A stretch of 64,000 nucleotides of DNA from Prosapia bicincta (lineage: Eukaryota; Arthropoda; Insecta; Hemiptera; Cercopidae): the NCBI GenBank assembly GCA_036971475.1, contig JBAIZL010000001.1, positions 144,897,544 through 144,961,543 of the forward strand, read 5' to 3'. Both the position numbers and the translations under genes were made by a program. The notes below the pieces were generated by a model. The model was not told the DNA's origin. It made no database searches and saw nothing but the letters and a program-made list of their open reading frames with translations. Below, piece after piece: positions 48,955 to 60,241 of this stretch. The first letter of the stretch is position 1; each line of letters opens with the position of its first letter.

Positions 48955-50300
48955 GGCGGGTTATGGTAAGGAAAAAGATAAATAAAATAGGATAAAAGAT
49001 TTGCGGCGAGTTATGGTAAGGAAAAAGATAAATAAAATTGGATAAAAGATTTGCGGCGAGTTATGGTAAGGAAAAAGATAAATAAAATAGGATAAAAAAT
49101 TTGCGGCGAGTTATGGTAAGGAAAAAGATAAATAAAATTGGATAAAAGATTTGCGGCGAGTTATGGTAAGGAAAAAGATAAATAAAATTGGATAAAAGAT
49201 TTGCGGCGAGTTATGGTAAGGAAAAAGATAAATAAAATTGGATAAAAGATTTGCGGCGAGTTATGGTAAGGAAAAAGATAAATAAAATTGGATAAAAGAT
49301 TTGCGGCGAGTTATGGTAAGGAAAAAGATAAATAAAATAGGATAAAAGATTTGCGGCGAGTTATGGTAAGGAAAAAGATAAATAAAATTGGATAAAAGAT
49401 TTGCGGCGAGTTATGGTAAGGAAAAAGATAAATAAAATTGGATAAAAGATTTGCGGCGAGTTATGGTAAAGAAAAAGATAAATAAAATTGGATAAAAGAT
49501 TTGCGGCGAGTTATGGTAAAGAAAAAGATAAATAAAATTGGATAAAAGATTTGCGGCGAGTTATGGTAAGGAAAAAGATAAATAAAATTGGATAAAAGAT
49601 TTGCGGCGAGTTATGGTAAGAAAAAAGATAAATAAAATTGGATAAAAGATTTGCGGCGAGTTATGGTAAGGAAAAAGATAAATAAAATAGGATAAAAGAT
49701 TTGCGACGAGTTGTGGTAAGGAAAAAGATAAATAAAATTGGATAAAAGATTTGCGGCGAATTATGGTAAGGAAAAAGATAAATAAAATTGGATAAAAGAT
49801 TTGCGGCGAGTTATGGTAAGGAAAAAGATAAATAAAATTGGATAAAAGATTTGCGGCGAATTATGGTAAGGAAAAAGATAAATAAAATTGGATAAAAGAT
49901 TTGCGGCGAGTTATGGTAAGGAAAAAGATAAATAAAATTGGATAAAGGATTTGCGGCGAGTTATGGTAAGGAAAAAGATAAATAAAATTGGATAAAAGAT
50001 TTGCGGCGAGTTGTTGTAAGGAAAAAGATAAATAAAATTGGATAAAAGATTTGCGGCGAGTTATGGTAAGGAAAAAGATAAATAAAATAGGATAAAAGAT
50101 TTGCGGCGAGTTATGGTAAGGAAAAAGATAAATAAAATTGGATAAAGGATTTGCGGCGAGTTATGGTAAGGAAAAAGATAAATAAAATTGGATAAAAGAT
50201 TTGCGGCGAGTTATGGTAAGGAAAAAGATAAATAAAATTGGATAAAGGATTTGCGGCGAGTTATGGTAAGGAAAAAGATAAATAAAATAGGATAAAAGAT
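48955..50300. repeat. 50-bp minisatellite, about 27 copies
   Basis: Unit contains GATTTGCGGCGAGTTATGG, then TAAGGAAAAAGATAAATAAA and ATTGGATAAAA. The period is exactly 50 bp across the whole array with only point changes (AATTG/AATAG, AAAGAT/AAGGAT, GCGAG/GCGAA). No length variants were seen. Confidence 0.97.
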
Positions 50301-52200
50301 AAGAATAAATAAATATTACAAGGCTCTTCGACATAAGTCAAGTAGAAACAAATGTCCGTAACCAGCTTAGTAATGGCCTAATGATTACGTGTAAATAAGG
50401 TATATTCTATACAATTTGTTTAAACTAGTGTTTTTTGCCAGATATTACCTGAGACTTTCTGGAAAGGGCTGCACCCCACTCCGGCTGAGGCACCGGCGCG
50501 GCATCTTATCACTATTTTTGAGAAGATTTATTACTATATATACCTACAAATATTTGTGAGAATGTCGGCCATCAAGTTAGATGAAGTTAATTACTTGAGC
50601 GTAGATTAATCATTGTTTAGTAACAGACGAACAGTTACTACACATGGGTCCCAGTAATTTGTTTAACAGATTTCTATATAAACTAACATATTCGTAGCAT
50701 AAAATAAATTATAATAATTTATTTATTATACTGGCTGCAATTTATTGCTATATTTAATAATACGTGATAATTGGGTTTCCCCTAGTAGTATGTCATGTGA
50801 TCATATTTTAAAAATTTGAAATCTTGGAGCCCAAAACCCTTACTATCACCACAGACTAGGCAATAGTTTTCAGTTGCCTTTTTCCTATGGTCTGATGTCG
50901 CTGGAGTTTATTTTAAGCGTCTAAAAAACAATAAATAGGTAGGCAATTCCAAGGTGTCAAGTTATATTTTACAATTGAGCACAACGATAGTTCTAGAACA
51001 CCAACGTGACAATAATAGTAAATGTTTTTTATTCGTTAGGGTGGTGTATTTGCGTGGTTTAATATCAAAAACTAAAGTGAAACTGCTAAAACGTTTATTG
51101 CTTTGAACAAGTTAATTGCTTTGATTTTCTAAAAGTGGAAACTGACACATAAGATTTGTCTTCCATAAATGGAAACCCCACCGGAGCTGTCTACCAGCAC
51201 AACGTCTGCCGGGAAGAGGATTATCAGCTTTGCCTCACTTATCACAGCCGACAGAGACCCAACTATACTGCGTTCAGCATCAGCAAATTTGCAATAAATA
51301 GAATATCAATAGCCGGCCATTCAACCTCATTTTAAATTCGTATACATTCAATTTTCAGTTTGCGATTTTAACTACTGTTTTTAGAGAAAACATAATACAC
51401 CAAAGAACGATTATTTCAACCCAGATAACTATTACGACTGATATTATAAAATTTATTAAAATTCGTTTACTTTTATTATTTTTACCTAAAGAGTGATTCA
51501 TTCTGATAACGTATGCCTACCTTAATAAATAAATAAAATAAATAAGTGAATAAGACTTTAAAAATCGCAAGATAAAAATTAAATGTACTTCATAGAATTA
51601 TTATAATAATTTTATTTTGAAAGTATTATTTGTTTATAATATAAATATGTTATAATATAACTCATTTATTTAGTAAAGAAATTATTTATTCTAGAATTGT
51701 GTTTAAATTATACCTATTATTATTGTTACCTATAAAATTTAATTTTTTAAATATTTAATATTAATTCTACTCACATATGTTTAATGTTATATGGGTAAAA
51801 ATAACAGTACTAAAACTGAATCAGCTGTAGTTGCCTTCTTGATCGGCTGTGGCGTTTTTTTAATGTTGTCGCGTACTCGTGTTGGGGTATTTTATTTAAG
51901 GTTAGGTTTTGCTGACAATGTGCTAACTAAAGACATTATTGTCTTTGAAAACTTTCAAAGATCAGATGGCGTTTTGACACAGTAGAAAGACTTTTCAAGT
52001 CGCCCAACTACTGTCTGTACAAATAAGAACCATGGAAGGGTGTTGCAACATGTATTAAAGTCACCAAAATGAGCCTAAACCAAATATCTTTGAAATTGAA
52101 TTCGAGTAAAACGTCGTGAGAAGGATACTAAAAACATTGGTGGTTTTCCCTACAAGATATAAACTGTGCACCCTTTACCTGTATAAACAAAACAGGAGTT
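50301..52200. other. intergenic DNA with two short GC-richer islands
   Basis: Mostly AT-rich. Two short stretches (about 50442-50515 and 51169-51297) stand out as less AT-rich and open in some frames; the second is listed as a doubtful CDS. The 64-codon frame at 51791-51985 has a hydrophobic stretch but no recognisable family. Confidence 0.45.
51169..51297 (+). CDS. possible 42-codon coding exon (doubtful)
   Basis: ATG at 51169 opens a frame of 42 codons to TAA at 51295-51297, beginning METPPELSTSTTSAGKR and containing IISFASLITADRDPTILR. The stretch is visibly richer in G/C than its surroundings and its composition looks protein-like. There is no obvious splice donor inside it and I do not recognise the family. 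It could be a first exon, a small peptide or chance. Confidence 0.18.
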   Translation: METPPELSTSTTSAGKRIISFASLITADRDPTILRSASANLQ

Positions 52201-52740
52201 CGGTACTGCGCTTCGATGTGCTATGGAAAACCTTCGTTTCTAAGTGGCGTATGAGTTTCATAAAGAAACGGAAATGCGTTTTCTTGTGATTGAACGTCCT
52301 GACAGTGACGAACAGAGGCCACGGCATTGTAGGCGTGCAACGATTTGGTGCGCTTTGCCAGGGAGACGCATAATGTCCATGCGGGAATGCGTTTTCTTGT
52401 GATTGAACGTCCTGACAGTGACGAACAGAGGCCACGGCATTGTAGGCGTGCAACGATTTGGTGCGCTTTGCCAGGGAGTCGCATAATGTTCCATACTTTG
52501 TTGAAGACAATATTGGACCATTCTCGGTCGTTCTATAAGAGACCTCAGAATATTTGTTCGTGCCCGAAACCTGCCTTTTCGTTTGCAATTGCTCGAGTAA
52601 AATGGTACAACCAGCCAAAATGCCTTAGACAACATTACTGTCATACAAGAAACTTTCCCTTAGAACAAACGTTCCTTACCCAGCCCACTCCCCCGATCAT
52701 ACACCTGACACCTACGTCTGGGGAATGAAGAAAAGGAAAA
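52201..52740. repeat. GC-richer segment with a ~105-bp direct duplication
   Basis: 52274-52379 and 52387-52490 are near-identical (both contain TTGAACGTCCTGACAGTGAC and TTTGCCAGGGAG), offset by 113 bp with one A/T difference near the end. Since 113 is not a multiple of three, open frames on both strands change register between copies. Origin unknown; perhaps a retroposed or transposon fragment. Confidence 0.7.
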
Positions 52741-52942
52741 TCTTCCGTGATGACCCCTTAACCATCTTCGTCTAACGATAGGGAAAAATAACTTTCTGTA
52801 TAACCTTTTTTCACCAAAATGATGCAAAACCTTCAAGAACGGTTCGAGTGTTACCTCAACTAACCCATTTAGCTTCTTTTTACTTGTATGTGTTTGTAAA
52901 ACTATGTAAATAAAATAAAATAAAATCAAGTAAAACAAAACC

Positions 52943-52945
<3 letters not shown>

Positions 52946-53018
<73 letters not shown>
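52946..53018. repeat. (TA)n microsatellite
   Basis: About 36 TA units, directly abutting the inverted repeat element at 53022. Confidence 0.96.
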
Positions 53019-53021
<3 letters not shown>

Positions 53022-53232
53022 ATGATGAACAGTTATTATTCAGAGTACATCCGTTCATTCTGCAGTGCATAAAATCGCAGTTCCGACGTTTCGCTAGAAT
53101 CGTATCTAGCATTGACGAGGTGAATCCAACAACAGTTGAAGAGCGAGACGAGATGAGATTCTAGTGAAACGTCGGAACTGCGATTTAAGCACTGCAGAAT
53201 GAACGGATGTACTCCAGATAACTATTCATCAT
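53022..53232. mobile_element. inverted repeat element, possibly PLE ends (family C)
   Basis: Arms 53022-53101 and 53157-53232 are near-complementary over about 75 bp, with a 55-base spacer. On the minus strand the left arm reads GCTAGA-loop-TCTAGC hairpin then GAAACGTCGGAACTGCG; GAAAC and the hairpin resemble helix II and the GAAA box of PLE hammerheads, although no CTGANGA box is intact. Its 3' end meets a (TA)n run, as in the two better-supported PLE families. Could also be an unrelated foldback. Confidence 0.5.
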
Positions 53233-53262
53233 ATTTTTCCATCCGTGAAGGAATACGTATCA

Positions 53263-53295
53263 GCACGCGCGCACGCGCGCGCGCGCGCACGCGCG

Positions 53296-53329
<34 letters not shown>
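53263..53329. repeat. (CG)n(CA)n microsatellite
   Basis: Alternating purine-pyrimidine CGCGCG blocks with CACG interruptions, then CA units; Z-DNA-prone by composition. Confidence 0.93.
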
Positions 53330-53335
<6 letters not shown>

Positions 53336-53375
53336 ACATATCTTTTAGGTCTATAGCTTACATTATTGTAATTTT

Positions 53376-53422
53376 CATTCCTGATGATGTTGGTACTGTT
53401 TACCAACAAAAAGCTTTGAATA
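53376..53422 (+). ncRNA. hammerhead-like fold, PLE-B plus-strand end
   Basis: ATTC (helix I), perfect CTGATGA core (53381-53387), one spacer base, helix II GTTGGTA (53389-53395) with TACCAAC (53401-53407), then AAAAAGCTTT where GAAA is expected (first G is A), then GAAT pairing with ATTC. The single core change predicts weak or no activity. Confidence 0.55.
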
Positions 53423-53487
53423 TAAATTAATAAATATTCTTGTATTTGAATAACCTATGTTGTTTTAAATTATTAAACAATAAAACG

Positions 53488-53492
<5 letters not shown>

Positions 53493-53549
<57 letters not shown>
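53493..53549. repeat. (TA)n microsatellite between PLE-B ends
   Basis: About 28 TA units. Confidence 0.95.
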
Positions 53550-53551
<2 letters not shown>

Positions 53552-53596
53552 AATTAAAAATATTTCAAAAACAAGAATACTTTTAATGAATATATT

Positions 53597-53642
53597 TATT
53601 CAAAGCTTTTCGCCGATAAAATAGTATCAGCATCTTCAGGAA
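53597..53642 (-). ncRNA. hammerhead-like fold, PLE-B minus-strand end
   Basis: Minus strand: CTGAAGA core (53639-53633), one spacer base, helix II GCTGATA/TATCGGC with a 6-base loop, GAAA (53611-53608), AGCTTT, then GAATA. Helix I is short (GAA/TTC). Core boxes are intact. Confidence 0.58.
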
Positions 53643-53779
53643 AATAATTATCTAATAAAACATTTTTACAAAATTAAATCATATGTACTACAAATAATCA
53701 TATGTTTATAAGTATTGCACTTTATGTAAATTTTTCAATAACATCAATGACTTTATAAATAGTTTGGTGCCTTGATCTC

Positions 53780-54700
53780 ACTTGAATTTGTTCATCAATT
53801 AATTTGTCTTTAACTTTATGCTTATAAATTTCCAATGTTTCAAATATATTCATTTTAATCCTTTATTTAATTCTTTTATTAATTTCATATTTTCTATTTC
53901 CGGAAACTAAATTCATTATTAATACAATGCGTAGCTAAATTTGATTTGTATATGTTTGGTTTGATATAAGCGTTTAAATGTTCTTTGTATCTTTCTTTTA
54001 ATTTCTTTTTTGTTTGTCCTACATATAATTTATTACAAGTTTGACATTTTATATTATATACTCCATTTCTTTCATGCATATTATTTTGATTTTTGTTATT
54101 GTTTATTAAATTTTTAATTTTATTATCAGTTTTATATGTAATTTTTAAATTTGTTTCTTTAAATAATCTTGTTATTTTATTTATTTCGTTACCAGTGAAT
54201 GTAAAAGTTGTCCAAATATTTTCTCTCTTATTAGGTACAAAGTTATTTTCGAATTTCTATTTTCTTATTATATTATTATTTAATTTATCTATAGTTTTTC
54301 TTTTATATCCAGTTTCTAAACCAATTTGATATATTATATTTTTCTCTTTTATTTGATCATTCAAGTTCATTGGTATTTTGTGCATTCTATGTAGTAAATT
54401 ATAAAGCGCTGCCATTTTTTGGTTGTATGGATAATTTGAATAATTAGGTATTATTTGATTTGTCTGCGTTGGTTTTCTATATATATATTATATTCAAATG
54501 ATTCTTTATTTCTAGTAATTGTAATATCTAAATAATTTAGGTTATTTTTTAATTCAAATTCATGAGTAAATTTTATATTTTCGTGTATATTATTTATACA
54601 TTTTAATATTTTGTCAATATTTAAACCATTATTATTTGATATGTATAATCAATCATCTACATATCTAAACCAGTGTCCATTTTGATCAGTGATTAGGATT
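53780..54700 (-). pseudogene. PLE-B reverse transcriptase / GIY-YIG remnant
   Basis: Minus-strand remnants in order: GHWFRYVDD followed by a stop then LYIS (about 54640-54690), KMAALYNLLHRMHKIP (about 54400), a KRKTIDKLNN segment (about 54300), GIY-YIG domain NGVYNIKCQTCNKLYVGQT (about 54010-54070), and an ETLEIYKHK...DEQIQ tail (about 53800-53860). Several frame breaks and stops; 5' truncated within the RT palm domain. Similar to PLE-A but clearly a different, more AT-rich family. Confidence 0.85.
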
Positions 54701-56281
54701 TATTTTGGAGTAGCCTACTTAGCCCAGCATTGTTTCTGAAGTTACATTTTACACTTGAGGTTAAATATTTCGCAGTAACGACCCAGAAACAGCCACGACA
54801 AACTACCCTGTCCCGAATTGTAATGCAGGAAGACAATTACAGCGTATACTGAACATCTACTAATTGAGGATCATTTAACAGAAAACTATATGCTATTGTG
54901 ATTAAATTGGGAATGCCCCAAGTTTGAATAGAGCAATTATCTATGGGTATATTAGTTACATTGATGAATCTGTATAATAAAATAAGGTTAAAATAAATAA
55001 ATGTGTATGTGAATATATATTTTAAAAATATTATATTAAATATGAAAAAGAAATAACGACGAAAATGATCGATAAAAACTCATTTTTAAGGACTTTTTAT
55101 AAATAAATAAGAATTTTGTGTAATGGATGCATACATTTTCACTAACTCCCTACAAATGTAGTAAACACAAATTGATTGAAATATGAGAATTTTACACGCC
55201 CATTAAGCGGTAAGATCAAAGAAAGAGTTGTTTTTCTTTATAGAAAAACGGGAATCTTTGTGTGTTGGTTTTCAAGTCGTTCATTTATAGTCTAAACTCG
55301 CCTCACAATACGAAGCGGTTCATCTTATAAATTGTCTACGTTCAAGTAGATATACTGTGAGAATGAAATACAAGCACAAATACCATACGTAAATGAAATC
55401 TTATTGTAGCGCAAATAAAATATTAAGAGTTAGGCTTTTTAAAATTTTGCTTGATATTTAGTACTAATGTATTAATATTTTTTTATAATAAATGTATTTA
55501 AAAAAATTGCGTGCTATGATACATATTGAGTGTGATTAAATAAAAGGAGAAACCAATTTTAAAGCAATAAACAACAGTGTCAAACAGTAATCACATTATG
55601 TTTCTGTGCTTCAATATAGCAACATTTGTGGAAAATAACTAGTTTTTTTGTGGGAATACGTCAAGAAATGAATGATACAGTATTTGTACGTAGAATAACA
55701 AAGTTGGTAGTAACAATATACGTTTATATTTCTTTTAATTATTCAGTGTTTCTTTGAATATAAGATATAGTATTTTAACCACTTATTTAGTAATTTGTTC
55801 TGATCGGCGAACTATTTTTTTTAAATATGCCACTTGTAAGTTTTTTAAAAAATGATATTGATGGTAATTAATGCACATTGTATTGTTAAAAACCCAAACA
55901 ATGTTTTCAATTTTTATTAGAATATATTGTTTTCCGTCATTTATACATTTCTTACTTAGCTATACTACTAGAAACGGGGGTTGCTATAATCTGAAAAAAC
56001 TATGTTTAATGGTATAAGTTGATTATCGATAAAAACAATTACAAATTTTAAAACAAACACAATTTTATGTTTCCAAAAATGTAAGGCGTTTGTATAAAAC
56101 GCAGGTTTGTACGGTATCTAGCCCAAACTTGTATATTATGTTCTTTGAAACACTTGCAGATAAATATTTTTCTTTCCATTCTGTGTTGATTTATGACCTA
56201 CACCACTCTCCCGACAATAATAAGGTTATCAACACTCTTTTTATAAATAACTCGACAAGAGTAGTACTGTATATGATTTTA
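54701..56281. other. AT-rich intergenic DNA
   Basis: No gene, RNA or repeat recognised. Confidence 0.5.
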
Positions 56282-56309
56282 TACATACATACATACATAC
56301 ATGCATACA

Positions 56310-56345
<36 letters not shown>

Positions 56346-56391
56346 TATATAAGTATTTATATATATCGCGCCCGCTCGCGTGCGTGCGTGC

Positions 56392-56450
<59 letters not shown>

Positions 56451-56471
56451 TTATATATATCGCGCCCGCTC

Positions 56472-56502
<31 letters not shown>

Positions 56503-56503
56503 G

Positions 56504-56564
<61 letters not shown>

Positions 56565-56640
56565 TTATATATATCGCGCCCGCTCGCGTGCGTGCGTGCG
56601 TGCGGTATATATATATATATATATATGGGTGTGTGTGTGT
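56282..56640. repeat. (CATA)n plus three TA/GC cassettes
   Basis: A CATA tetranucleotide run (56282-56340), then three copies of a cassette: GTATTTATATATATCGCGCC, CGCTCGCG, a variable (TGCG)n, and a (TA)n run. GC cores begin near 56366, 56460 and 56574. The TGCG count varies between copies (fewest in the first, most in the second). Ends in GGGTGTGTGTGTGT. Confidence 0.93.
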
Positions 56641-57898
56641 AACAAAACAAACGTTTTGTCAAGTGTAAGGGGTTTGAGGTTTTGCCTCCTCATATTACAC
56701 ATTTGAACATTAAATGTAAGGACTCCGTTATTCATAGTACATACTAAAGGCTTAGTAAAGGCTATAACCTAGTATCCGAAACGTCACACTAAATAAATAA
56801 ACCTTTGACTCGATATTCAACCGGCATAGAATTTATTCAACAGTTATCCCGAATGCTCAATTAAACATGAATAAAAACATAATATTTATTATAATTAATT
56901 AAATTTATATTTCAATGTTTTTAGAATCGTTGTTACATTGGAAACCTATTGGATGTCACTTCTCCTTCCATACTTATACCTATCTCATTAACGTCCTTTG
57001 TGGTCAAGATGTGCAGTAAGGTATTGAGGATGCACATTTTTGTTTTTGGAAACTATTTACATGCCTTGTAGTACATAAATGTTTTCAAAGCATAAACCTT
57101 TGAAAGACGTACAGGAAACAAGATTGTGTTTGAAATTAGGAGGGCAGCCATAGAGCGATACGACAAAGTTGCAACACCAAATTAGTAGGAAGACTGGCAA
57201 CCCGAGACTGGGTTATGTTTTTCAACTCCAATCTAGTTATGAAATCTTACTCTCGGAGCAACTGTTTAAATAGTTTCTATATAAGCTAGCGTCTCAACTC
57301 GCAAACTTAATTCGCTCCGTTTTCAATTCAAATTAAGCAACTTTTAAACAATGCAAAACAACCCCTCCTTCATCAGCCCATTGTCTCTCGCCCTTTTATT
57401 TATGGTAACTCAGACAAGAGTTACATTTTCCCTCCGACTTCCATTTTGTTTAATTGGACAGTTAACATTGTTCTTACCCTATTTTAACAATACATAAATA
57501 CAGCCGCTGTTTCAATGTGATAAAAGGTCGCCGCGTACGACTTACGTTTGCGTATGGAACAGAGCAAGAAATATTTACCTACCTGATTTTATATAAACTG
57601 AGCATTACAGGCCTTATTTGTAATAATTATTTATAACTGTTTATATAATTATCGATATTTTTACTGTTTTCTTAGCGTATTCTTTATATTATAACCATGG
57701 TCACTCTATTGCAAGCGAAATAAATATGTAACAAACATTTATTGGGTTAAAGTAAAATTCTAACATAATCTTTCGTTAGGCTTTTTTTGTTTTAAGACAA
57801 TCAGCCTATTATCTTCTATAAAAAACCATGAATATAGATACGCAGGATTAGTAAGGACATAAAATACCCTGGTAAACGATAATGGGCGATCATGGCTT
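56641..57898. other. intergenic DNA, no gene seen
   Basis: No gene recognised. About 57340-57480 is less AT-biased with CCATTGT and TTTATTTATGG strings; it could be a regulatory element but there is no direct support. Confidence 0.45.
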
Positions 57899-60241
57899 CA
57901 GAGGGCAGAGTCGAATACCTGAAGTACACATACTGTCTACCAGAGTTATAAAGAGGTATTTTCCAGCTGTAACTGGAACTACGTTCTCCAGAATAAGGAT
58001 AAGGAAGGGCAGAATCGAATACCTGAAGTACACATACTGTCTACCAGAGCTATAAAGAGGTATTTTCCAGCTGTAACTGGAACTACGTTCTCCAGAATAA
58101 GGGTAAGGAAGGGGAGAGTCGAATACCTGAAGTAAACATACTGTCTACCAGAGCTATAAAGAGGTATCTTCCAATCTTCCAGCTGTAACTGGAACTAAGT
58201 TCTCCAGAAGAAGGGTAAGGAAGGGGAGAGTCGAATACCTGAAGTACACATACTGTCTACCAGAGTTATAAAGAGGTATCTTCCAATCTTCCAGCTGTAA
58301 CTGGAACTACGTTCTCCAGAAGAAGAGTAAGGAAGGGGAGAGTCGAATACCTGAAGTACACATACTGTCTACCAGAGCTATAAAGAGGTATCATCCAATC
58401 TTCCAGCTGTAACTGGAACTACGTTCTCCAGAAGAAGAGTAAGGAAGGGGAGAGTCGAATACCTGAAGTACACATACTGTCTACCAGAGCTATAAAGAGG
58501 AATCTTCCAATCTTCCAGCTGTAACTGGAACTACGTTCTCCAGAAGAAGAGTAAGGAAGGGGAGAGTCGAATACCTGAAGTACACATACTGTCTACCAGA
58601 GTTATAAAGAGGTATCTTCCAATCTTCCAGCTGTAACTGGAACTACGTTCTCCAGAAGAAGGGTAAGGAAGGGGAGAGTCGAATACCTGAAGTACACATA
58701 CTGTCTACCAGAGCTATAAAGAGGTATCATCCAATCTTCCAGCTGTAACTGGAACTACGTTCTCCAGAAGAAGAGTAAGGAAGGGGAGAGTCGAATACCT
58801 GAAGTACACATACTGTCTACCAGAGTTATAAAGAGGTATCTTCCAATCTTCCAGCTGTAACTGGAACTACGTTCTCCAGAAGAAGGGTAAGGAAGGGGAG
58901 AGTCGAATACCTGAAGTAAACATACTGTCTACCAGAGCTATAAAGAGGTATCTTCCAATCTTTCAGCTGTAACTGGAACTACGTTCTCCAGAAGAAGAGT
59001 AAGGAAGGGGAGAGTCGAATACCTGAAGTACACATACTGTCTACCAGAGTTATAAAGAGGTATCTTCCAATCTTCCAGCTGTAACTGGAACTACGTTCTC
59101 CAGAAGAAGGGTAAGGAAGGGGAGAGTCGAATACCTGAAGTAAACATACTGTCTACCAGAGCTATAAAGAGGTATCTTCCAATCTTCCAGCTGTAACTGG
59201 AACTACATTCTCCAGAAGAAGAGTAAGGAAGGGGAGAGTCGAATACCTGAAGTACACATACTGTCTACCAGAGCTATAAAGAGGTATCTTCCAATCTTCC
59301 AGCTGTAACTGGAACTAAGTTCTCCAGAAGAAGGGTAAGGAAGGGGAGAGTCGAATACCTGAAGTACACATACTGTCTACCAGAGTTATAAAGAGGTATC
59401 TTCCAATCTTCCAGCTGTAACTGGAACTACGTTCTCCAGAAGAAGAGTAAGGAAGGGGAGAGTCGAATACCTGAAGTACACACACTGTCTACCAGAGTTA
59501 TAAAGAGGTATCTTCCAATCTTCCAGCTGTAACTGGAACTACGTTCTCCAGAAGAAGAGTAAGGAAGGGGAGAGTCGAATACCTGAAGTACACATACTGT
59601 CTACCAGAGTTATAAAGAGGTATCTTCCAATCTTCCAGCTGTAACTGGAACTACGTTCTCCAGAAGAAGAGTAAGGAAGGGGAGAGTCGAATACCTGAAG
59701 TACACATACTGTCTACCAGAGTTATAAAGAGGTATCTTCCAATCTTCCAGCTGTAACTGGAACTACGTTCTCCAGAAGAAGAGTAAGGAAGGGGAGAGTC
59801 GAATACCTGAAGTACACATACTGTCTACCAGAGTTATAAAGAGGTATCTTCCAATCTTCCAGCTGTAACTGGAACTACGTTCTCCAGAAGAAGAGTAAGG
59901 AAGGGGAGAGTCGAATACCTGAAGTACACATACTGTCTACCAGAGCTATAAAGAGGTATCTTCCAATCTTCCAGCTGTAACTGGAACTACGTTCTCCAGA
60001 AGAAGGGTAAGGAAGGGGAGAGTCGAATACCTGAAGTACACATACTGTCTACCAGAGTTATAAAGAGGTATCTTCCAATCTTCCAGCTGTAACTGGAACT
60101 ACGTTCTCCAGAAGAAGAGTAAGGAAGGGGAGAGTCGAATACCTGAAGTAAACATACTGTCTACCAGAGCTATATAAAGAGGTATCTTCCAATCTTCCAG
60201 CTGTAACTGGAACTACGTTCTCCAGAAGAAGAGTAAGGAAA
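57899..60241. repeat. 112-bp minisatellite, about 21 copies
   Basis: TCGAATACCTGAAGTA recurs at 57911, 58015 and 58119 (104-bp spacing), then every 112 bp. The extra 8 bp comes from a doubled ATCTTCCA segment that is absent from the first units. The unit includes TCCAGCTGTAACTGGA, a 5-bp stem with a 6-base loop. The final unit has a 2-bp TA insertion (GCTATATAAAG). Confidence 0.96.

Larger units (their letters stand above)
53370..54700 (-). mobile_element. truncated PLE-B with opposed 3' end fragment
   Basis: A plus-strand PLE-B end (about 53370-53492) and a minus-strand 5'-truncated copy (about 53550-54700) face each other across a (TA)n run (53493-53549). The minus copy runs from just upstream of the RT YVDD motif to the 3' end. 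Both ends carry hammerhead-like folds and the shared AGCTTTGAATA string. Confidence 0.8.

Noticed and set aside
51791..51985. 64-codon frame with a hydrophobic segment
   Set aside because: No recognisable family, no supporting splice or context signal, AT-rich surroundings.
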